A stretch of DNA of 64,000 bases from Lacrimispora xylanisolvens (GCF_002934545.1 NZ_PTJA01000014.1:116760-180759); one strand, 5' to 3'; numbered from the stretch's first letter, positions 34,107 through 43,235 are shown. Translations and numbers: made by a program. The notes: generated from the letters alone by a model not told the origin.

Positions 34107-34991
34107 ATGGCAATTTTTGAAGGCGCAGGAGTAGCGCTTGTAACACCGTTTCAGGAAAACGGATTAGTCAATTATGAGGTACTTGAAAAATTGGTAGAGG
34201 AGCAGATAGCGGAGGGAACCGATGCCATTGTTGCATGCGGAACCACTGGAGAAGCTTCCACCATGACTCATGAGGAACATCTGGATGTAATCAGATATGT
34301 ATGTGAGGTAACGAAGAAAAGAATTCCAGTCATAGCCGGAACTGGTTCTAATTGCACAGATACAGCTGTTTATCTGTCTGTGGAAGCACAAAAGCTGGGA
34401 GCGGATGGACTTCTTCTGGTATCTCCGTATTACAATAAGGCGACGCAGAACGGATTAAAGGCTCATTTTAAAGCTGTGGCAGATGCTGTGAATATTCCGA
34501 TTCTTCTATATAATATCCCAGGCAGAACCGGTGTCACCATAAAAGCTGAGACCATTGCAGATCTCTGTCTTACTGTTCCTAATATTTTAGGCGTGAAAGA
34601 GGCCAGCGGTGATTTTTCTGCCATTGCTGATTTAATGAGTCTGACGGATGGGAAGGCCGATGTTTATTCCGGCAATGATAATCAGATTGTTCCCATGATG
34701 TCTCTGGGCGGAAAAGGAGTTATCTCTGTTTTATCCAATGTTGCTCCTGCAAAGACACATGAGATCTGTCAGGCGTATTTTGACGGTGATGTGAAGCGCA
34801 GTGCAAGACTTCAGCTGGAAGCAATTCCATTAATTAATGCGTTATTCAGTGAAGTCAATCCCATTCCTGTAAAAGCAGCATTAAATATTATGGGAAGACA
34901 GGCAGGACCAATGCGTCTTCCGTTAACTGAAATGGAAGAGAAAAATCAGGAAAAATTAAAAATTGCCATGAAAGAGTATGGAATTTTATAA
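34107..34991 (+). CDS. dapA: 4-hydroxy-tetrahydrodipicolinate synthase
   Basis: A 294-residue TIM-barrel aldolase. It shows GAGVALVTPFQENG at the start, the ACGTTGEASTMT motif (about 43-54), the catalytic Tyr in LLYNIPGRTG and the Schiff-base Lys in GVKEASGD. It condenses pyruvate with aspartate semialdehyde, the first committed step to lysine, diaminopimelate and spore dipicolinate. The ATG at 34107 follows AGGAGGAT; longer frames would start inside the riboswitch terminator. It is the first gene of the lysine-controlled dapA-dapB unit. Confidence 0.97.
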   Translation: MAIFEGAGVALVTPFQENGLVNYEVLEKLVEEQIAEGTDAIVACGTTGEASTMTHEEHLDVIRYVCEVTKKRIPVIAGTGSNCTDTAVYLSVEAQKLGADGLLLVSPYYNKATQNGLKAHFKAVADAVNIPILLYNIPGRTGVTIKAETIADLCLTVPNILGVKEASGDFSAIADLMSLTDGKADVYSGNDNQIVPMMSLGGKGVISVLSNVAPAKTHEICQAYFDGDVKRSARLQLEAIPLINALFSEVNPIPVKAALNIMGRQAGPMRLPLTEMEEKNQEKLKIAMKEYGIL

Positions 34992-35021
34992 GAAGTATAT
35001 GCTATACATATGGAGGAAATC

Positions 35022-35780
35022 ATGATTAAGATGATAATGCACGGCTGTAACGGGGCTATGGGACAGGTCATTTCCGGTATTGCAGCGGAAGAGAATAATA
35101 TAGAAATTGTTGCCGGTATCGATCCCAACATGACGAAAGAAAATCCGTATCCCGTATTTTCTTCTTTAGAGTCCTGTGATGTAGAAGCGGATGTAATCGT
35201 TGATTTCACTTCTGCTAAAGCTGTGGAGGGTCTCCTTCATTACAGCATTGAAAAGCAGATTCCGGTAGTTTTGTGTACAACGGGACTTTCTGAGGATCAG
35301 GTAAAGATGGTTGAAGAGGCATCCAGACAGGTAGCAGTGCTTCGGTCTGCCAATATGTCTCTGGGCGTTAATCTGTTAATGAAGCTTATAAAGGATGCTG
35401 CGCTTGTCCTTGCCAGCGCTGGTTTCGATATTGAGATTTTAGAAAAACATCACAATAAGAAACTGGATGCCCCCAGTGGGACAGCACTTGCTCTTGCAGA
35501 TTCCATTAATGAGGCGATGGATCAGGAATTCCATTACGTTTATGAAAGAAGCCAGGTAAGAAAAGCAAGAGACAAAAAAGAAATTGGAATATCTGCAGTT
35601 CGCGGCGGCACCATTGTAGGAGAACACGACGTGATTTTTGCCGGAACTGATGAAGTTGTTACCTTTCAGCATACCGCGTATTCCAAAGCTATTTTTGCAA
35701 GAGGAGCAGTTTCTGCTGCCAAATTTTTAGCAGGGAAAAAGCCCGGACTCTATACAATGAAAGATGTGATAGAAAACTGA
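35022..35780 (+). CDS. dapB: 4-hydroxy-tetrahydrodipicolinate reductase
   Basis: A 252-residue NAD(P)H reductase. The nucleotide-binding loop HGCNGAMGQ is near the N-terminus, and VDFTSAKAV follows. The substrate-binding segment EKHHNKKLDAPSGTALALAD (about 145-164) contains the catalytic His and Lys. It follows dapA by 30 bases and shares its lysine control. The ATG at 35022 is preceded by GGAGGAAATC; the ATG at 35010 lies before this ribosome site. Confidence 0.97.
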   Translation: MIKMIMHGCNGAMGQVISGIAAEENNIEIVAGIDPNMTKENPYPVFSSLESCDVEADVIVDFTSAKAVEGLLHYSIEKQIPVVLCTTGLSEDQVKMVEEASRQVAVLRSANMSLGVNLLMKLIKDAALVLASAGFDIEILEKHHNKKLDAPSGTALALADSINEAMDQEFHYVYERSQVRKARDKKEIGISAVRGGTIVGEHDVIFAGTDEVVTFQHTAYSKAIFARGAVSAAKFLAGKKPGLYTMKDVIEN

Positions 35781-35854
35781 TTTGACAAAATTTTCCACTA
35801 TAATTCATTTCTCCTTGACACATACTAAGCATAGAACATGAAAGGAGAAGTATT

Positions 35855-36169
35855 ATGAAGAAGATAAAACCATATGTATTTGCAATTCTTGTCATTATGT
35901 CAGTAATGTGCCTGACAGCATGCGGTACAACCAAAGGAACTGACGGAACAACAAAAGCAGGAACAGGAACTACTACAGCAGCTCAGACAACTGCAGGAGC
36001 CACAAAAGAACCGACTACAACCACAGCTGGTACGACAAAAGCTGATCAGGGCAAGGAAAGTACAGGCGTTATCAATGGTGCTGTAAAAGACGTGGAAAAA
36101 GGCGTTGATAAAATTACCGGTGAAAGTAATGGTCAGCCTACCACAGAAAGTACAACAGCAGCAAAATAA
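35855..36169 (+). CDS. Small Thr/Ala-rich lipoprotein
   Basis: A 104-residue protein. It has a lipoprotein signal (MKKIKPYVFAILVIMSVMCL, lipobox LTAC with Cys at 23), then a low-complexity Thr/Ala/Gly/Lys tract (about 24-70, repeats such as TTKAGTGTTT and TTTTAGTTK). A short region GVINGAVKDVEKGVDKITGE (about 72-91) looks helical, and a second Thr-rich tail ends the protein. It is exported and anchored at the membrane; the Thr-rich part is probably extended and wall-spanning. The function is unknown. AAAGGAG lies before the ATG. Confidence 0.85.
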   Translation: MKKIKPYVFAILVIMSVMCLTACGTTKGTDGTTKAGTGTTTAAQTTAGATKEPTTTTAGTTKADQGKESTGVINGAVKDVEKGVDKITGESNGQPTTESTTAAK

Positions 36170-36177
36170 TTTTTTAT

Positions 36178-36217
36178 AAAAAGCTTCGGCATAAAATTTA
36201 TGCTTGAAGCTTTTTTT
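36178..36217 (+). terminator. Terminator after the lipoprotein gene
   Basis: AAAAAGCTTC (36178-36187) and GAAGCTTTTT (36206-36215) form the stem base, with GCATAAA/TTTATGC above, followed by a T run. Confidence 0.85.
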
Positions 36218-36328
36218 ACTTTCGTATATAATCTAATCAGACACATATCTTAAATTCTATTGATCTGTTTTCCCGTTTTTCTTCCATACCCCTTAATGTT
36301 ATGCCTTTTATCAGTCAGGAGCCTGTTT

Positions 36329-36691
36329 ATGAATTATATTTTAAAAAATTATTGCATACTGAGATATAATAAAAGAAAGAAGCCATGGAGAAGTTTGAAA
36401 TGGGCATTTAACCGCGAGAAAAGTCGCAGCAGGCTGCGTTATCTTTTATATTGCTGCCTGTTTATCGAAGCTGCCCTGGCCTTTCCCAGTGAAAGAGACC
36501 GAATTTGCAGAGAACTGGTAAAAATATATACAGTGAAAGATGAGATCATGGAAGAAGCAATTACTGAGATTACTTCTTTTGAAGGAACAGAGGGAGAAAT
36601 GAGAGAACGTGGCGTTCTGCTGAATTTAAAAGAAGGCGAATTAAAATTCTGGCAGAAAGTGGAGCGGCAGATCCTGGGCGAATCACATTGA
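36329..36691 (+). CDS. Hypothetical basic/helical protein (120 aa)
   Basis: A plausible but unrecognised gene. From the ATG at 36329 (CAGGAG 8 bases upstream) it encodes a basic N-terminus (MNYILKNYCILRYNKRKKPW), a short hydrophobic stretch (LRYLLYCCLFIEAALAF) and a charged helical C-terminal half (CRELVKIYTVKDEIMEEAIT). There is no signal peptide or membrane topology I would trust. It lies alone between a terminator and the purC promoter. The main doubt is the modest ribosome site and lack of a known family. Confidence 0.5.
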   Translation: MNYILKNYCILRYNKRKKPWRSLKWAFNREKSRSRLRYLLYCCLFIEAALAFPSERDRICRELVKIYTVKDEIMEEAITEITSFEGTEGEMRERGVLLNLKEGELKFWQKVERQILGESH

Positions 36692-36739
36692 GAAACAGAC
36701 ATGTATATTGGTCATTAGTATTTATAATAATAAAACCAG

Positions 36740-36768
36740 TTGCATTCCAATTTTCACTGTATTATAAT
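36740..36768 (+). promoter_or_regulatory. Promoter of the purC-purF run
   Basis: TTGCAT (36740-36745), 17 bases, then a perfect TATAAT (36763-36768). No purine riboswitch core is seen between it and purC. Confidence 0.72.
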
Positions 36769-36837
36769 TTCTACTGAAACACCAGAGTTTTATTTGAAAA
36801 ACTTATAAATTAATTCAGAAAAGGACAGGTGGATACC

Positions 36838-37545
36838 GTGGAGAAAAAAGAAATGCTGTATGAGGGAAAAGCAAAGAAGGTCTATACTACTGAAGATCCG
36901 GACGTGTTAATTGTTTCTTATAAAGATGATGCCACAGCTTTCAATGGTCTTAAAAAAGGTACCATTGTTGGAAAAGGTGCAATCAACAACCGTATGACTA
37001 ATTTCGTTTTCAAAAAATTAGAAGCCAAAGGTGTTCCGACTCATCTGGTTGAAGAGTTAAATGACCGTGAAACTGCAGTAAAAAAAGTAGAGATCGTTCC
37101 TCTTGAGGTAATCATCAGAAACTATTCTGCAGGTAGTTTTGCAAAAAAGATGGGTATGGAAGAGGGAATTAAGTTTGCCTGTCCGACACTTGAATTCAGC
37201 TATAAAAATGATGATCTGGGAGATCCGTTTATTAACGATTATTACGCTCTGGCTCTTAATCTTGCAACAAAGGAAGAGATTGAAGCTATCACAAAGTATG
37301 CGTTTTTAGTAAACGAGGTTCTCATTGAGTATTTTGACACCTTAAACATTGATCTGATTGACTTTAAGATCGAGTTTGGCCGTTACCACGGACAGATTAT
37401 TCTTGCCGACGAGATTTCTCCTGATACATGCAGACTGTGGGATAAGGACACCCACGAAAAACTGGATAAGGATCGCTTCCGCAGAGATTTAGGCGGTGTG
37501 GAAGACGCATATGAGGAGATATTCCGCCGTCTTGGAATTCAGTAA
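36838..37545 (+). CDS. purC: Phosphoribosylaminoimidazolesuccinocarboxamide (SAICAR) synthase
   Basis: A 235-residue enzyme of purine synthesis joining CAIR and aspartate. Family motifs are [15 protein letters not shown] at the N-terminus, [19 protein letters not shown] and [38 protein letters not shown] follows, with SPDTCRLWD after it. The GTG at 36838 gives the usual MEKKE start; a GTG three codons earlier is the alternative. The first gene of purC-purF, 25 bases before purF. Confidence 0.95.
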   Translation: MEKKEMLYEGKAKKVYTTEDPDVLIVSYKDDATAFNGLKKGTIVGKGAINNRMTNFVFKKLEAKGVPTHLVEELNDRETAVKKVEIVPLEVIIRNYSAGSFAKKMGMEEGIKFACPTLEFSYKNDDLGDPFINDYYALALNLATKEEIEAITKYAFLVNEVLIEYFDTLNIDLIDFKIEFGRYHGQIILADEISPDTCRLWDKDTHEKLDKDRFRRDLGGVEDAYEEIFRRLGIQ

Positions 37546-37570
37546 ACAGCACAGAGAGGGTAGATATTTC

Positions 37571-39013
37571 ATGAGTAACGAATTGAACTTCAATATAGAA
37601 GAAGAGTTACATGAGGAGTGCGGCGTCTTGGGCATCTATGATTTTGACGGCGGCGACGTTGCTTCCACCATTTATTACGGTCTGTTTGCATTACAGCACA
37701 GAGGACAGGAGAGCTGCGGAATTGCTGTCAGTGATACCGAAGGTCCGAAAGGAAAAGTAAGTGCGCATAAGGGGATGGGATTATGTAACGAAGTTTTTAC
37801 TCCCGAGGTTTTGGAAGGTCTTCATGGAAATATCGGAGTAGGCCATGTTCGTTATTCAACGGCAGGCAGCAGTACACGGGAAAATGCCCAGCCTCTTGTT
37901 CTTAATTATGTAAAAGGTACTCTTGCCATGGCTCATAACGGAAATCTGGTGAATGCGCCGGAGCTTCGCAGAGAGCTGGAGTACAGCGGTGCGATTTTTC
38001 AGACTACAATCGATTCAGAAGTAATCGCGTATCATGTTGCCAGAGAGCGGGTTAAAACCCCTTCCGTAGAGGCGGCAGTTGCCAATGCCATGAAAAAAAT
38101 CGTGGGAGCTTATTCCCTGGTTGTTATGAGTCCCCGTAAGCTGATCGGAGCCAGGGATCCATACGGATTTAAGCCGTTGTGCATTGGGAAACGGGATAAT
38201 TCTTACATCATTGTATCAGAAAGCTGCGCCCTTGATACCATAGGTGCGGAATTTGTCCGTGATGTTCTGCCTGGTGAAATTGTAACTATAACAAAAGACG
38301 GAATTGCTTCAGACACAAGCCTCTGCTTTAAAGAAAGATCCAGGGAGGCCAGGTGTGTATTTGAATATATTTATTTTGCAAGGCCGGACAGCGTATTTGA
38401 CGGAGTGAGTGTCTATCATTCCAGGCTTTGTGCAGGCCGTGCGCTGGCTGTGGATTCACCGGTAGAGGCAGATGTTGTTGTGGGAGTTCCGGAATCCGGT
38501 AATGCAGCTGCCCTTGGATATTCTCTTCAGTCAGGAATTCCTTATGGAACTGCATTTGTGAAGAATTCCTATGTAGGCCGGACTTTCATTAAGCCAAAGC
38601 AGAGTTACCGGGAATCATCGGTGAGAATCAAGTTAAACGTACTTAAAGAAGCAGTTGTGGGGAAACGGGTAATCATGATTGACGATTCCATAGTCAGGGG
38701 AACTACCAGCGCCCTGATTGTAAACATGCTTCGGGAGGCCGGTGCCAAAGAGGTTCATGTACGGATCAGTGCGCCGCCCTTTTTACACCCCTGTTATTTC
38801 GGAACGGATATTCCAGATGAAGATCAGCTGATCGCTCATAACAGAAGCATTGACGAGATACGGGATCTTCTTGGAGCAGACTCCCTGTCTTATTTAAATA
38901 TAGATCGTCTGAATGAGATGGCGGAAGGACTGCCCATCTGTACGGCATGCTTCAGCGGAAACTATCCCATTGAACCGCCGAAAGAAGACATACGCGGTGA
39001 ATACAGCAGATAA
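37571..39013 (+). CDS. purF: Amidophosphoribosyltransferase
   Basis: A 480-residue enzyme for the first step of purine synthesis. A short propeptide (MSNELNFNIEEELHEE) precedes the nucleophilic Cys17 (CGVLGIYD). The Ntn glutaminase domain (to about 240) has GIGVGHVRYSTAG-type and AHNGNLVNA motifs. The PRT domain carries VIMIDDSIVRGTTS, the PRPP-binding loop. Cysteines that could hold an Fe-S cluster as in the Bacillus enzyme are present in the C-terminal half. The ATG at 37571 follows GAGAGGGT and fits the propeptide length of the family. Confidence 0.96.
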   Translation: MSNELNFNIEEELHEECGVLGIYDFDGGDVASTIYYGLFALQHRGQESCGIAVSDTEGPKGKVSAHKGMGLCNEVFTPEVLEGLHGNIGVGHVRYSTAGSSTRENAQPLVLNYVKGTLAMAHNGNLVNAPELRRELEYSGAIFQTTIDSEVIAYHVARERVKTPSVEAAVANAMKKIVGAYSLVVMSPRKLIGARDPYGFKPLCIGKRDNSYIIVSESCALDTIGAEFVRDVLPGEIVTITKDGIASDTSLCFKERSREARCVFEYIYFARPDSVFDGVSVYHSRLCAGRALAVDSPVEADVVVGVPESGNAAALGYSLQSGIPYGTAFVKNSYVGRTFIKPKQSYRESSVRIKLNVLKEAVVGKRVIMIDDSIVRGTTSALIVNMLREAGAKEVHVRISAPPFLHPCYFGTDIPDEDQLIAHNRSIDEIRDLLGADSLSYLNIDRLNEMAEGLPICTACFSGNYPIEPPKEDIRGEYSR

Positions 39014-39026
39014 TATGACTTAAAAA

Positions 39027-39077
39027 TCAGGGGCTGTCATGCCGGTTTGCGTTGCATAACCGGAAGGCGGTCCCTGA
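39027..39077 (+). other. Stable hairpin without U tract between purF and purB
   Basis: TCAGGG (39027-39032) pairs with CCCTGA (39072-39077), and GCCGGTT pairs with AACCGG in the upper stem. No T run follows, so it is more likely an mRNA processing or stability element than a terminator. Confidence 0.5.
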
Positions 39078-39149
39078 CTGCTCTTCCCATAATAAAGAAA
39101 CTATGATAAAATAACTCTACAACGAAACCCAAGGAGGAATGAAAATAAC

Positions 39150-40580
39150 ATGACAGATCGTTACCAAAGCCCGCTGTCTGAGCGTTATGCCAGCAAGGAG
39201 ATGCAGTACATTTTTTCTCCTGATAAGAAATTTAAGACCTGGAGAAAACTGTGGATTGCTCTGGCAGAAGTAGAAAAGGAACTTGGACTTCCCATTACGG
39301 AAGAACAGATAGAGGAACTGAAGGCGTTTCAGGATGATGTAAATTACGAGGTAGCCATACAGCGGGAAAAAGAAGTCCGCCACGATGTAATGTCTCACGT
39401 ATATGCATATGGAGTTCAGTGTCCCAAGGCAAAAGGCATTATTCATCTTGGAGCCACCTCCTGTTATGTGGGTGATAATACAGATATTATTGTTATGACA
39501 GAAGCACTTGTGCTGGTGCGGAAAAAACTGATTAACGTAATTTCTGAGCTGGCAAAGTTTGCAGACAGCTATAAGGAGTTACCAACTCTTGCATTTACCC
39601 ATTTTCAGCCTGCCCAGCCTACGACTGTAGGGAAAAGAGCTACGTTATGGCTCCATGATCTTACCATGGATCTGGAGGATCTGGATTATCTTCTTGATTC
39701 CATACGCCTTCTTGGTTCCAAGGGAACAACGGGAACCCAGGCAAGCTTTTTAGAACTGTTTGACGGAGACATGGACAGAGTGAGAAAAGTGGATGCCATG
39801 ATCGCAGAGAAGATGGGATATAAGGGCTGTTATCCGGTATCTGGTCAGACCTACTCCCGTAAAGTGGACAGCCGTGTGGTCAACGTTCTGGCAGGAATTG
39901 CTCAGAGCGCTCATAAGTTCTCCAATGATATCCGCCTTCTTCAGCATTTAAAAGAGGTGGAAGAGCCATTTGAAAAGAGCCAGATCGGTTCTTCAGCCAT
40001 GGCTTATAAGAGAAACCCCATGAGAAGTGAGAGAATTGCCTCCCTGTCCAATTACGTGATGGCAGATGTGATGAATCCCATGCTTGTTTCTTCCACCCAG
40101 TGGTTTGAACGGACACTGGATGACTCTGCAAACAAACGTCTGAGTGTGCCGGAAGGCTTTCTTGCAATAGATGGAATTCTGGATCTCTATCTCAATGTGG
40201 TAGACGGCCTGGTGGTTTATCCCAAGGTTATTGAAAAACATATGATGGCAGAACTTCCTTTCATGGCGACAGAGAACATCATGATGGATGCGGTAAAAGC
40301 AGGCGGCGACAGACAGGAACTCCATGAGCGGATCAGGGAGCTTTCCATGGAAGCCGGAAAGAATGTGAAAGTAAACGGACTTGATAACAATCTGCTGGAA
40401 CTGATTGCAGCAGACCCATCTTTTAATCTTTCATTAGAAGAACTGAAAAAAAGCATGGATCCTAAAAAATATGTAGGCTGCGCCCCGGCTCAGGTTACCA
40501 TATACCTTGATGAGGTAATTCGTCCTCTTCTTAAGGACAACCAGGAACTTCTTGGTATGACAGCAGAAATCAATGTATAA
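39150..40580 (+). CDS. purB: Adenylosuccinate lyase
   Basis: A 476-residue member of the fumarase/aspartase superfamily. The signature GSSAMAYKRNPMRSE is in the middle, with LGATSCYVGDNTD and FTHFQPAQPTTVGKRA before it. It cleaves SAICAR and adenylosuccinate. AAGGAGGAA lies 10 bases before the ATG. It follows purF by 136 bases with a hairpin between them and ends at a clear terminator. Confidence 0.96.
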   Translation: MTDRYQSPLSERYASKEMQYIFSPDKKFKTWRKLWIALAEVEKELGLPITEEQIEELKAFQDDVNYEVAIQREKEVRHDVMSHVYAYGVQCPKAKGIIHLGATSCYVGDNTDIIVMTEALVLVRKKLINVISELAKFADSYKELPTLAFTHFQPAQPTTVGKRATLWLHDLTMDLEDLDYLLDSIRLLGSKGTTGTQASFLELFDGDMDRVRKVDAMIAEKMGYKGCYPVSGQTYSRKVDSRVVNVLAGIAQSAHKFSNDIRLLQHLKEVEEPFEKSQIGSSAMAYKRNPMRSERIASLSNYVMADVMNPMLVSSTQWFERTLDDSANKRLSVPEGFLAIDGILDLYLNVVDGLVVYPKVIEKHMMAELPFMATENIMMDAVKAGGDRQELHERIRELSMEAGKNVKVNGLDNNLLELIAADPSFNLSLEELKKSMDPKKYVGCAPAQVTIYLDEVIRPLLKDNQELLGMTAEINV

Positions 40581-40584
40581 GAAA

Positions 40585-40632
40585 GCTGCGGACAGACTGA
40601 TCTTTATCAATGAGTCTGTCTGCAGTTTTTTG
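40585..40632 (+). terminator. Terminator after purB
   Basis: CTGCGGACAGACT (40586-40598) pairs with AGTCTGTCTGCAG (40613-40625) with one mismatch and runs into TTTTTTG. The lysR ribosome site follows within 20 bases. Confidence 0.85.
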
Positions 40633-40648
40633 TGTGTCAGGAGGAACA

Positions 40649-41542
40649 ATGAGCAGTAGTCTGGAATATTATAAAGTTTTTTACTATGTGGCAACCTTAG
40701 GCAGCATTACACTGGCATCAGAAAAACTCTGCATCTCCCAGCCGGCAGTCAGCCAGGCGGTCCGGCAGCTGGAACTGTCACTGGACTGCCAGCTTTTTAT
40801 GCGGATGTCAAAAGGAGTAAAGCTGACCAGAGAAGGAGAATTTTTATTCGATTATGTAAAATCCGGTTTAGAGAACATCTGGCACGGGGAAAATATGTTA
40901 AGACGGATGCGGGATTTAGAGACCGGTGAAGTTCGCATAGGAGCAAGTGATATGACACTTCAGTTTTATTTACTCCCTTATCTGGAAAAATTTCACGAAC
41001 TATATCCGGGAATTAAAGTAACGGTTTCCAATGGTCCCACGCCGGAAACACTCCGCTTTCTATATGAAGGGAAGATTGATTTCGGTGTGGTCAGCACTCC
41101 CTTTGAGGCAAGGAGCGAGGTGAAAAGTGCTCCTGTAAAGGAAGTCCGCAATGTTTTTATTGCAGGTGAGAAGTTTAAGCATCTGGAAGGGAAAAAACTG
41201 AGTTATGATATCCTGAAGGATCTCCCCTGTATTTTTTTGGAAAAGAATACCAGCACCCGGACCTTTATGGATCAGTTCTTAAAAGAGCGGGAGGTGGAGG
41301 TGGAACCGGAATTTGAGCTTTCCACCAGCGATATGATCGTTCAGTTTGCCATGCGGAATTTAGGAATTGGCTGTGTAATGTCAGGATTTGCCCAGATGGA
41401 GCTTGAGAAAGGTAACCTGATAGAACTGCAGTTTGAAGACCCCATGCCTGGACGGCAGTTTGCTATTATTACAGACAGTAAAACTCCCATTTCTCCTGCT
41501 GGGAAGAAGATTCTGAAACTGATGATTGATGATATAAGTTAA
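40649..41542 (+). CDS. LysR family transcriptional regulator
   Basis: A 297-residue LTTR. The N-terminal winged helix (about 1-60) has FYYVATLGSITLASEKLCIS followed by QPAVSQAVRQLE. The C-terminal periplasmic-binding-like effector domain (about 88-290) contains RIGASDMTLQFYLLPYLEKF. AGGAGGAAC precedes the ATG. The gene lies between purB and purA on the same strand, which suggests, but does not prove, a link to purine or nitrogen control. A perfect T-N11-A palindrome overlaps its stop codon, upstream of purA. Confidence 0.9.
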   Translation: MSSSLEYYKVFYYVATLGSITLASEKLCISQPAVSQAVRQLELSLDCQLFMRMSKGVKLTREGEFLFDYVKSGLENIWHGENMLRRMRDLETGEVRIGASDMTLQFYLLPYLEKFHELYPGIKVTVSNGPTPETLRFLYEGKIDFGVVSTPFEARSEVKSAPVKEVRNVFIAGEKFKHLEGKKLSYDILKDLPCIFLEKNTSTRTFMDQFLKEREVEVEPEFELSTSDMIVQFAMRNLGIGCVMSGFAQMELEKGNLIELQFEDPMPGRQFAIITDSKTPISPAGKKILKLMIDDIS

Positions 41543-41548
41543 ACTTAT
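41534..41548 (+). promoter_or_regulatory. Candidate LysR-type operator upstream of purA
   Basis: ATAAGTTAAACTTAT is an odd palindrome with perfect arms and the T-N11-A spacing of LTTR boxes. It overlaps the lysR stop codon and lies about 96 bases before the purA ATG. The half-site ACTTATG recurs at 41574-41580. Confidence 0.4.
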
Positions 41549-41643
41549 GCCAAATATAAATAATATTGACTTTACTTATGTGAATCTTTGCGCTATCATA
41601 GGGAAGTAAAAGGTATTTTTTCACTCATAGGAGGATTAATCGA

Positions 41644-42918
41644 ATGGTAAGAGCAATCGTAGGCGCCAACTGGGGCGATGAAGGAAAAGGTAAAATCACA
41701 GATATGCTGGCAAAGGAGTCCGATATCATTATCCGTTATCAGGGCGGTAGCAATGCCGGGCATACCATTATCAACAATTATGGCAAGTTTGCCCTTCACC
41801 TTCTGCCATCAGGTGTTTTCTACAACCACACAACCAGCATTATCGGCAATGGCGTGGCATTAAACATCCCTTATTTAATTAAGGAAGTGAATGATCTTGT
41901 GAGCAAGGGAGTTCCAAAACCGGCTATTCTGGTTTCTGACCGTGCACAGATTCTGATGCCATATCACATTCTGTTTGATCAGTATGAAGAAGAGCGTCTG
42001 GGAAAACGGTCCTTTGGTTCCACAAAATCAGGGATTGCACCATTTTATTCAGATAAATACGCGAAAATCGGTTTTCAGGTATGCGAACTGTTTGATGAAG
42101 AGTCATTAAAAGAAAAAGTGGAACGCGTTTGCGAGATGAAGAATGTTTTAATGGAACATTTATATCACAAACCAGCCATTGATCCGGAAGAATTATTTAA
42201 GACTTTACTTGAGTATCGCGAGATGGTAAAACCGTTTGTTTGTGATGTTTCCAATTATCTTCATAATGCAATTAAGGAAGGTAAGAATATTTTGCTGGAA
42301 GGACAGCTGGGATCTTTAAAGGATACCGATCACGGAATCTATCCCATGGTTACCTCTTCTTCCACACTGGCAGCATACGGTGCAATTGGAGCAGGCATTC
42401 CTCCATATGAAATCAAGAATATTACCACAGTTGTAAAGGCATATTCCAGTGCAGTTGGTGCCGGCGCATTTGTCAGCGAGATCTTCGGAGACGAGGCAGA
42501 CGAGTTAAGACGCCGCGGCGGTGATGGCGGTGAATATGGCGCAACGACAGGAAGACCAAGACGTATGGGATGGTTTGATGCAGTGGCTTCCAGATATGGC
42601 TGCAGAATTCAGGGAGCTACCGAAGCAGCGCTTACTGTTTTGGATGTACTGGGTTATCTGGATGAACTTCCTGTTTGTATCGGATATGAGATTGATGGAA
42701 AAGTCACAAAGGATTTCCCCAATACCATAGAGCTTAATAAGGCAAAACCGGTTTATACCACACTTCCAGGCTGGAAATGTGAGATCAGAGGAATTAAAAA
42801 ATACGAGGATCTGCCAGAAAACTGCAGAAACTATATTGAATTTATTGAGAAAGAGCTTGAAACCCCGATTACCATGGTTTCCAATGGACCGGGAAGAGAT
42901 GATATTATTTATCGCTAG
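41644..42918 (+). CDS. purA: Adenylosuccinate synthetase
   Basis: A 424-residue GTP-dependent enzyme. The N-terminal P-loop is GANWGDEGKGKITD (residues 7-20). The IMP-binding QGGSNAGHTI and HLLPSG motifs follow, then the switch segment GSTKSGIAPFYSDK. The C-terminal ATTGRPRRMGWFD completes the set. It converts IMP to adenylosuccinate, which purB then cleaves to AMP. TAGGAGG is present upstream of the ATG. Monocistronic between the lysR gene and a strong terminator. Confidence 0.97.
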   Translation: MVRAIVGANWGDEGKGKITDMLAKESDIIIRYQGGSNAGHTIINNYGKFALHLLPSGVFYNHTTSIIGNGVALNIPYLIKEVNDLVSKGVPKPAILVSDRAQILMPYHILFDQYEEERLGKRSFGSTKSGIAPFYSDKYAKIGFQVCELFDEESLKEKVERVCEMKNVLMEHLYHKPAIDPEELFKTLLEYREMVKPFVCDVSNYLHNAIKEGKNILLEGQLGSLKDTDHGIYPMVTSSSTLAAYGAIGAGIPPYEIKNITTVVKAYSSAVGAGAFVSEIFGDEADELRRRGGDGGEYGATTGRPRRMGWFDAVASRYGCRIQGATEAALTVLDVLGYLDELPVCIGYEIDGKVTKDFPNTIELNKAKPVYTTLPGWKCEIRGIKKYEDLPENCRNYIEFIEKELETPITMVSNGPGRDDIIYR

Positions 42919-42928
42919 GAATTGAAAA

Positions 42929-42975
42929 ATAAGCAGAGCATTAGGATTATTTCCTATTGTCTCTGCTTATTTTTG
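42929..42975 (+). terminator. Terminator after purA
   Basis: ATAAGCAGAG (42929-42938) pairs perfectly with CTCTGCTTAT (42961-42970), with an inner TTAGGA/TTCCTA stem, followed by TTTTTG. Confidence 0.88.
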
Positions 42976-43023
42976 TCTGGTTAAATCTGCACCAGGGTCC
43001 GGCTGCAATAATATAAAGTTCGA

Positions 43024-43052
43024 TTGCAGAACACCTGTTCTTGCGGTAATAT
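43024..43052 (+). promoter_or_regulatory. Promoter of the holin-like toxin mRNA
   Basis: TTGCAG (43024-43029), 17 bases, then TAATAT (43047-43052). This gives an mRNA start near 43059 and a leader of about 65 bases. Confidence 0.55.
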
Positions 43053-43123
43053 AGTAATAGGGAGCAATCATGTTATTACAAGGAGTTGGCCTTCCATTTT
43101 ACATAAGATGGGAGGTGATGCAG

Positions 43124-43207
43124 ATGAATTTTGACTTTAAAGATCTTATGGCTTTTGGCATGTTCATTATTGCATTACTTACCTTTATTTATAATAATCG
43201 TAAGTAA
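43124..43207 (+). CDS. Putative holin-like type I toxin (27 aa)
   Basis: A 27-codon frame with a very strong GGGAGGTG ribosome site 8 bases upstream of the ATG. The product starts MNFDFKDLMAFGMFIIALLT and ends in FIYNNRK: a short polar head, one membrane helix containing the FGMFIIALLTFI core, and a basic tail. This is the pattern of the Hol_Tox / TxpA-like type I toxins of Firmicutes. The mRNA leader (43085-43093 and 43102-43107) is complementary to its own 3' region (43297-43305 and 43290-43295), which would fold the message onto itself next to the ribosome site. A convergent antisense RNA overlaps the 3' end. Confidence 0.75.
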   Translation: MNFDFKDLMAFGMFIIALLTFIYNNRK

Positions 43208-43235
43208 AGTTTTTCTCTAAATCCCAGGAATGGGT

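Noticed and set aside
35783..35805. TTGACA ... TATAAT pair upstream of the Thr-rich lipoprotein gene
   Set aside because: The spacer is only 11 bases, too short for a sigma-A promoter. A second TTGACA at 35816 has no -10 box at 17 bases.
36692..36837. Possible purine riboswitch before purC
   Set aside because: The conserved purine aptamer blocks (TATA...GGNNTGG...TCTAC) are absent. Only a promoter is seen.
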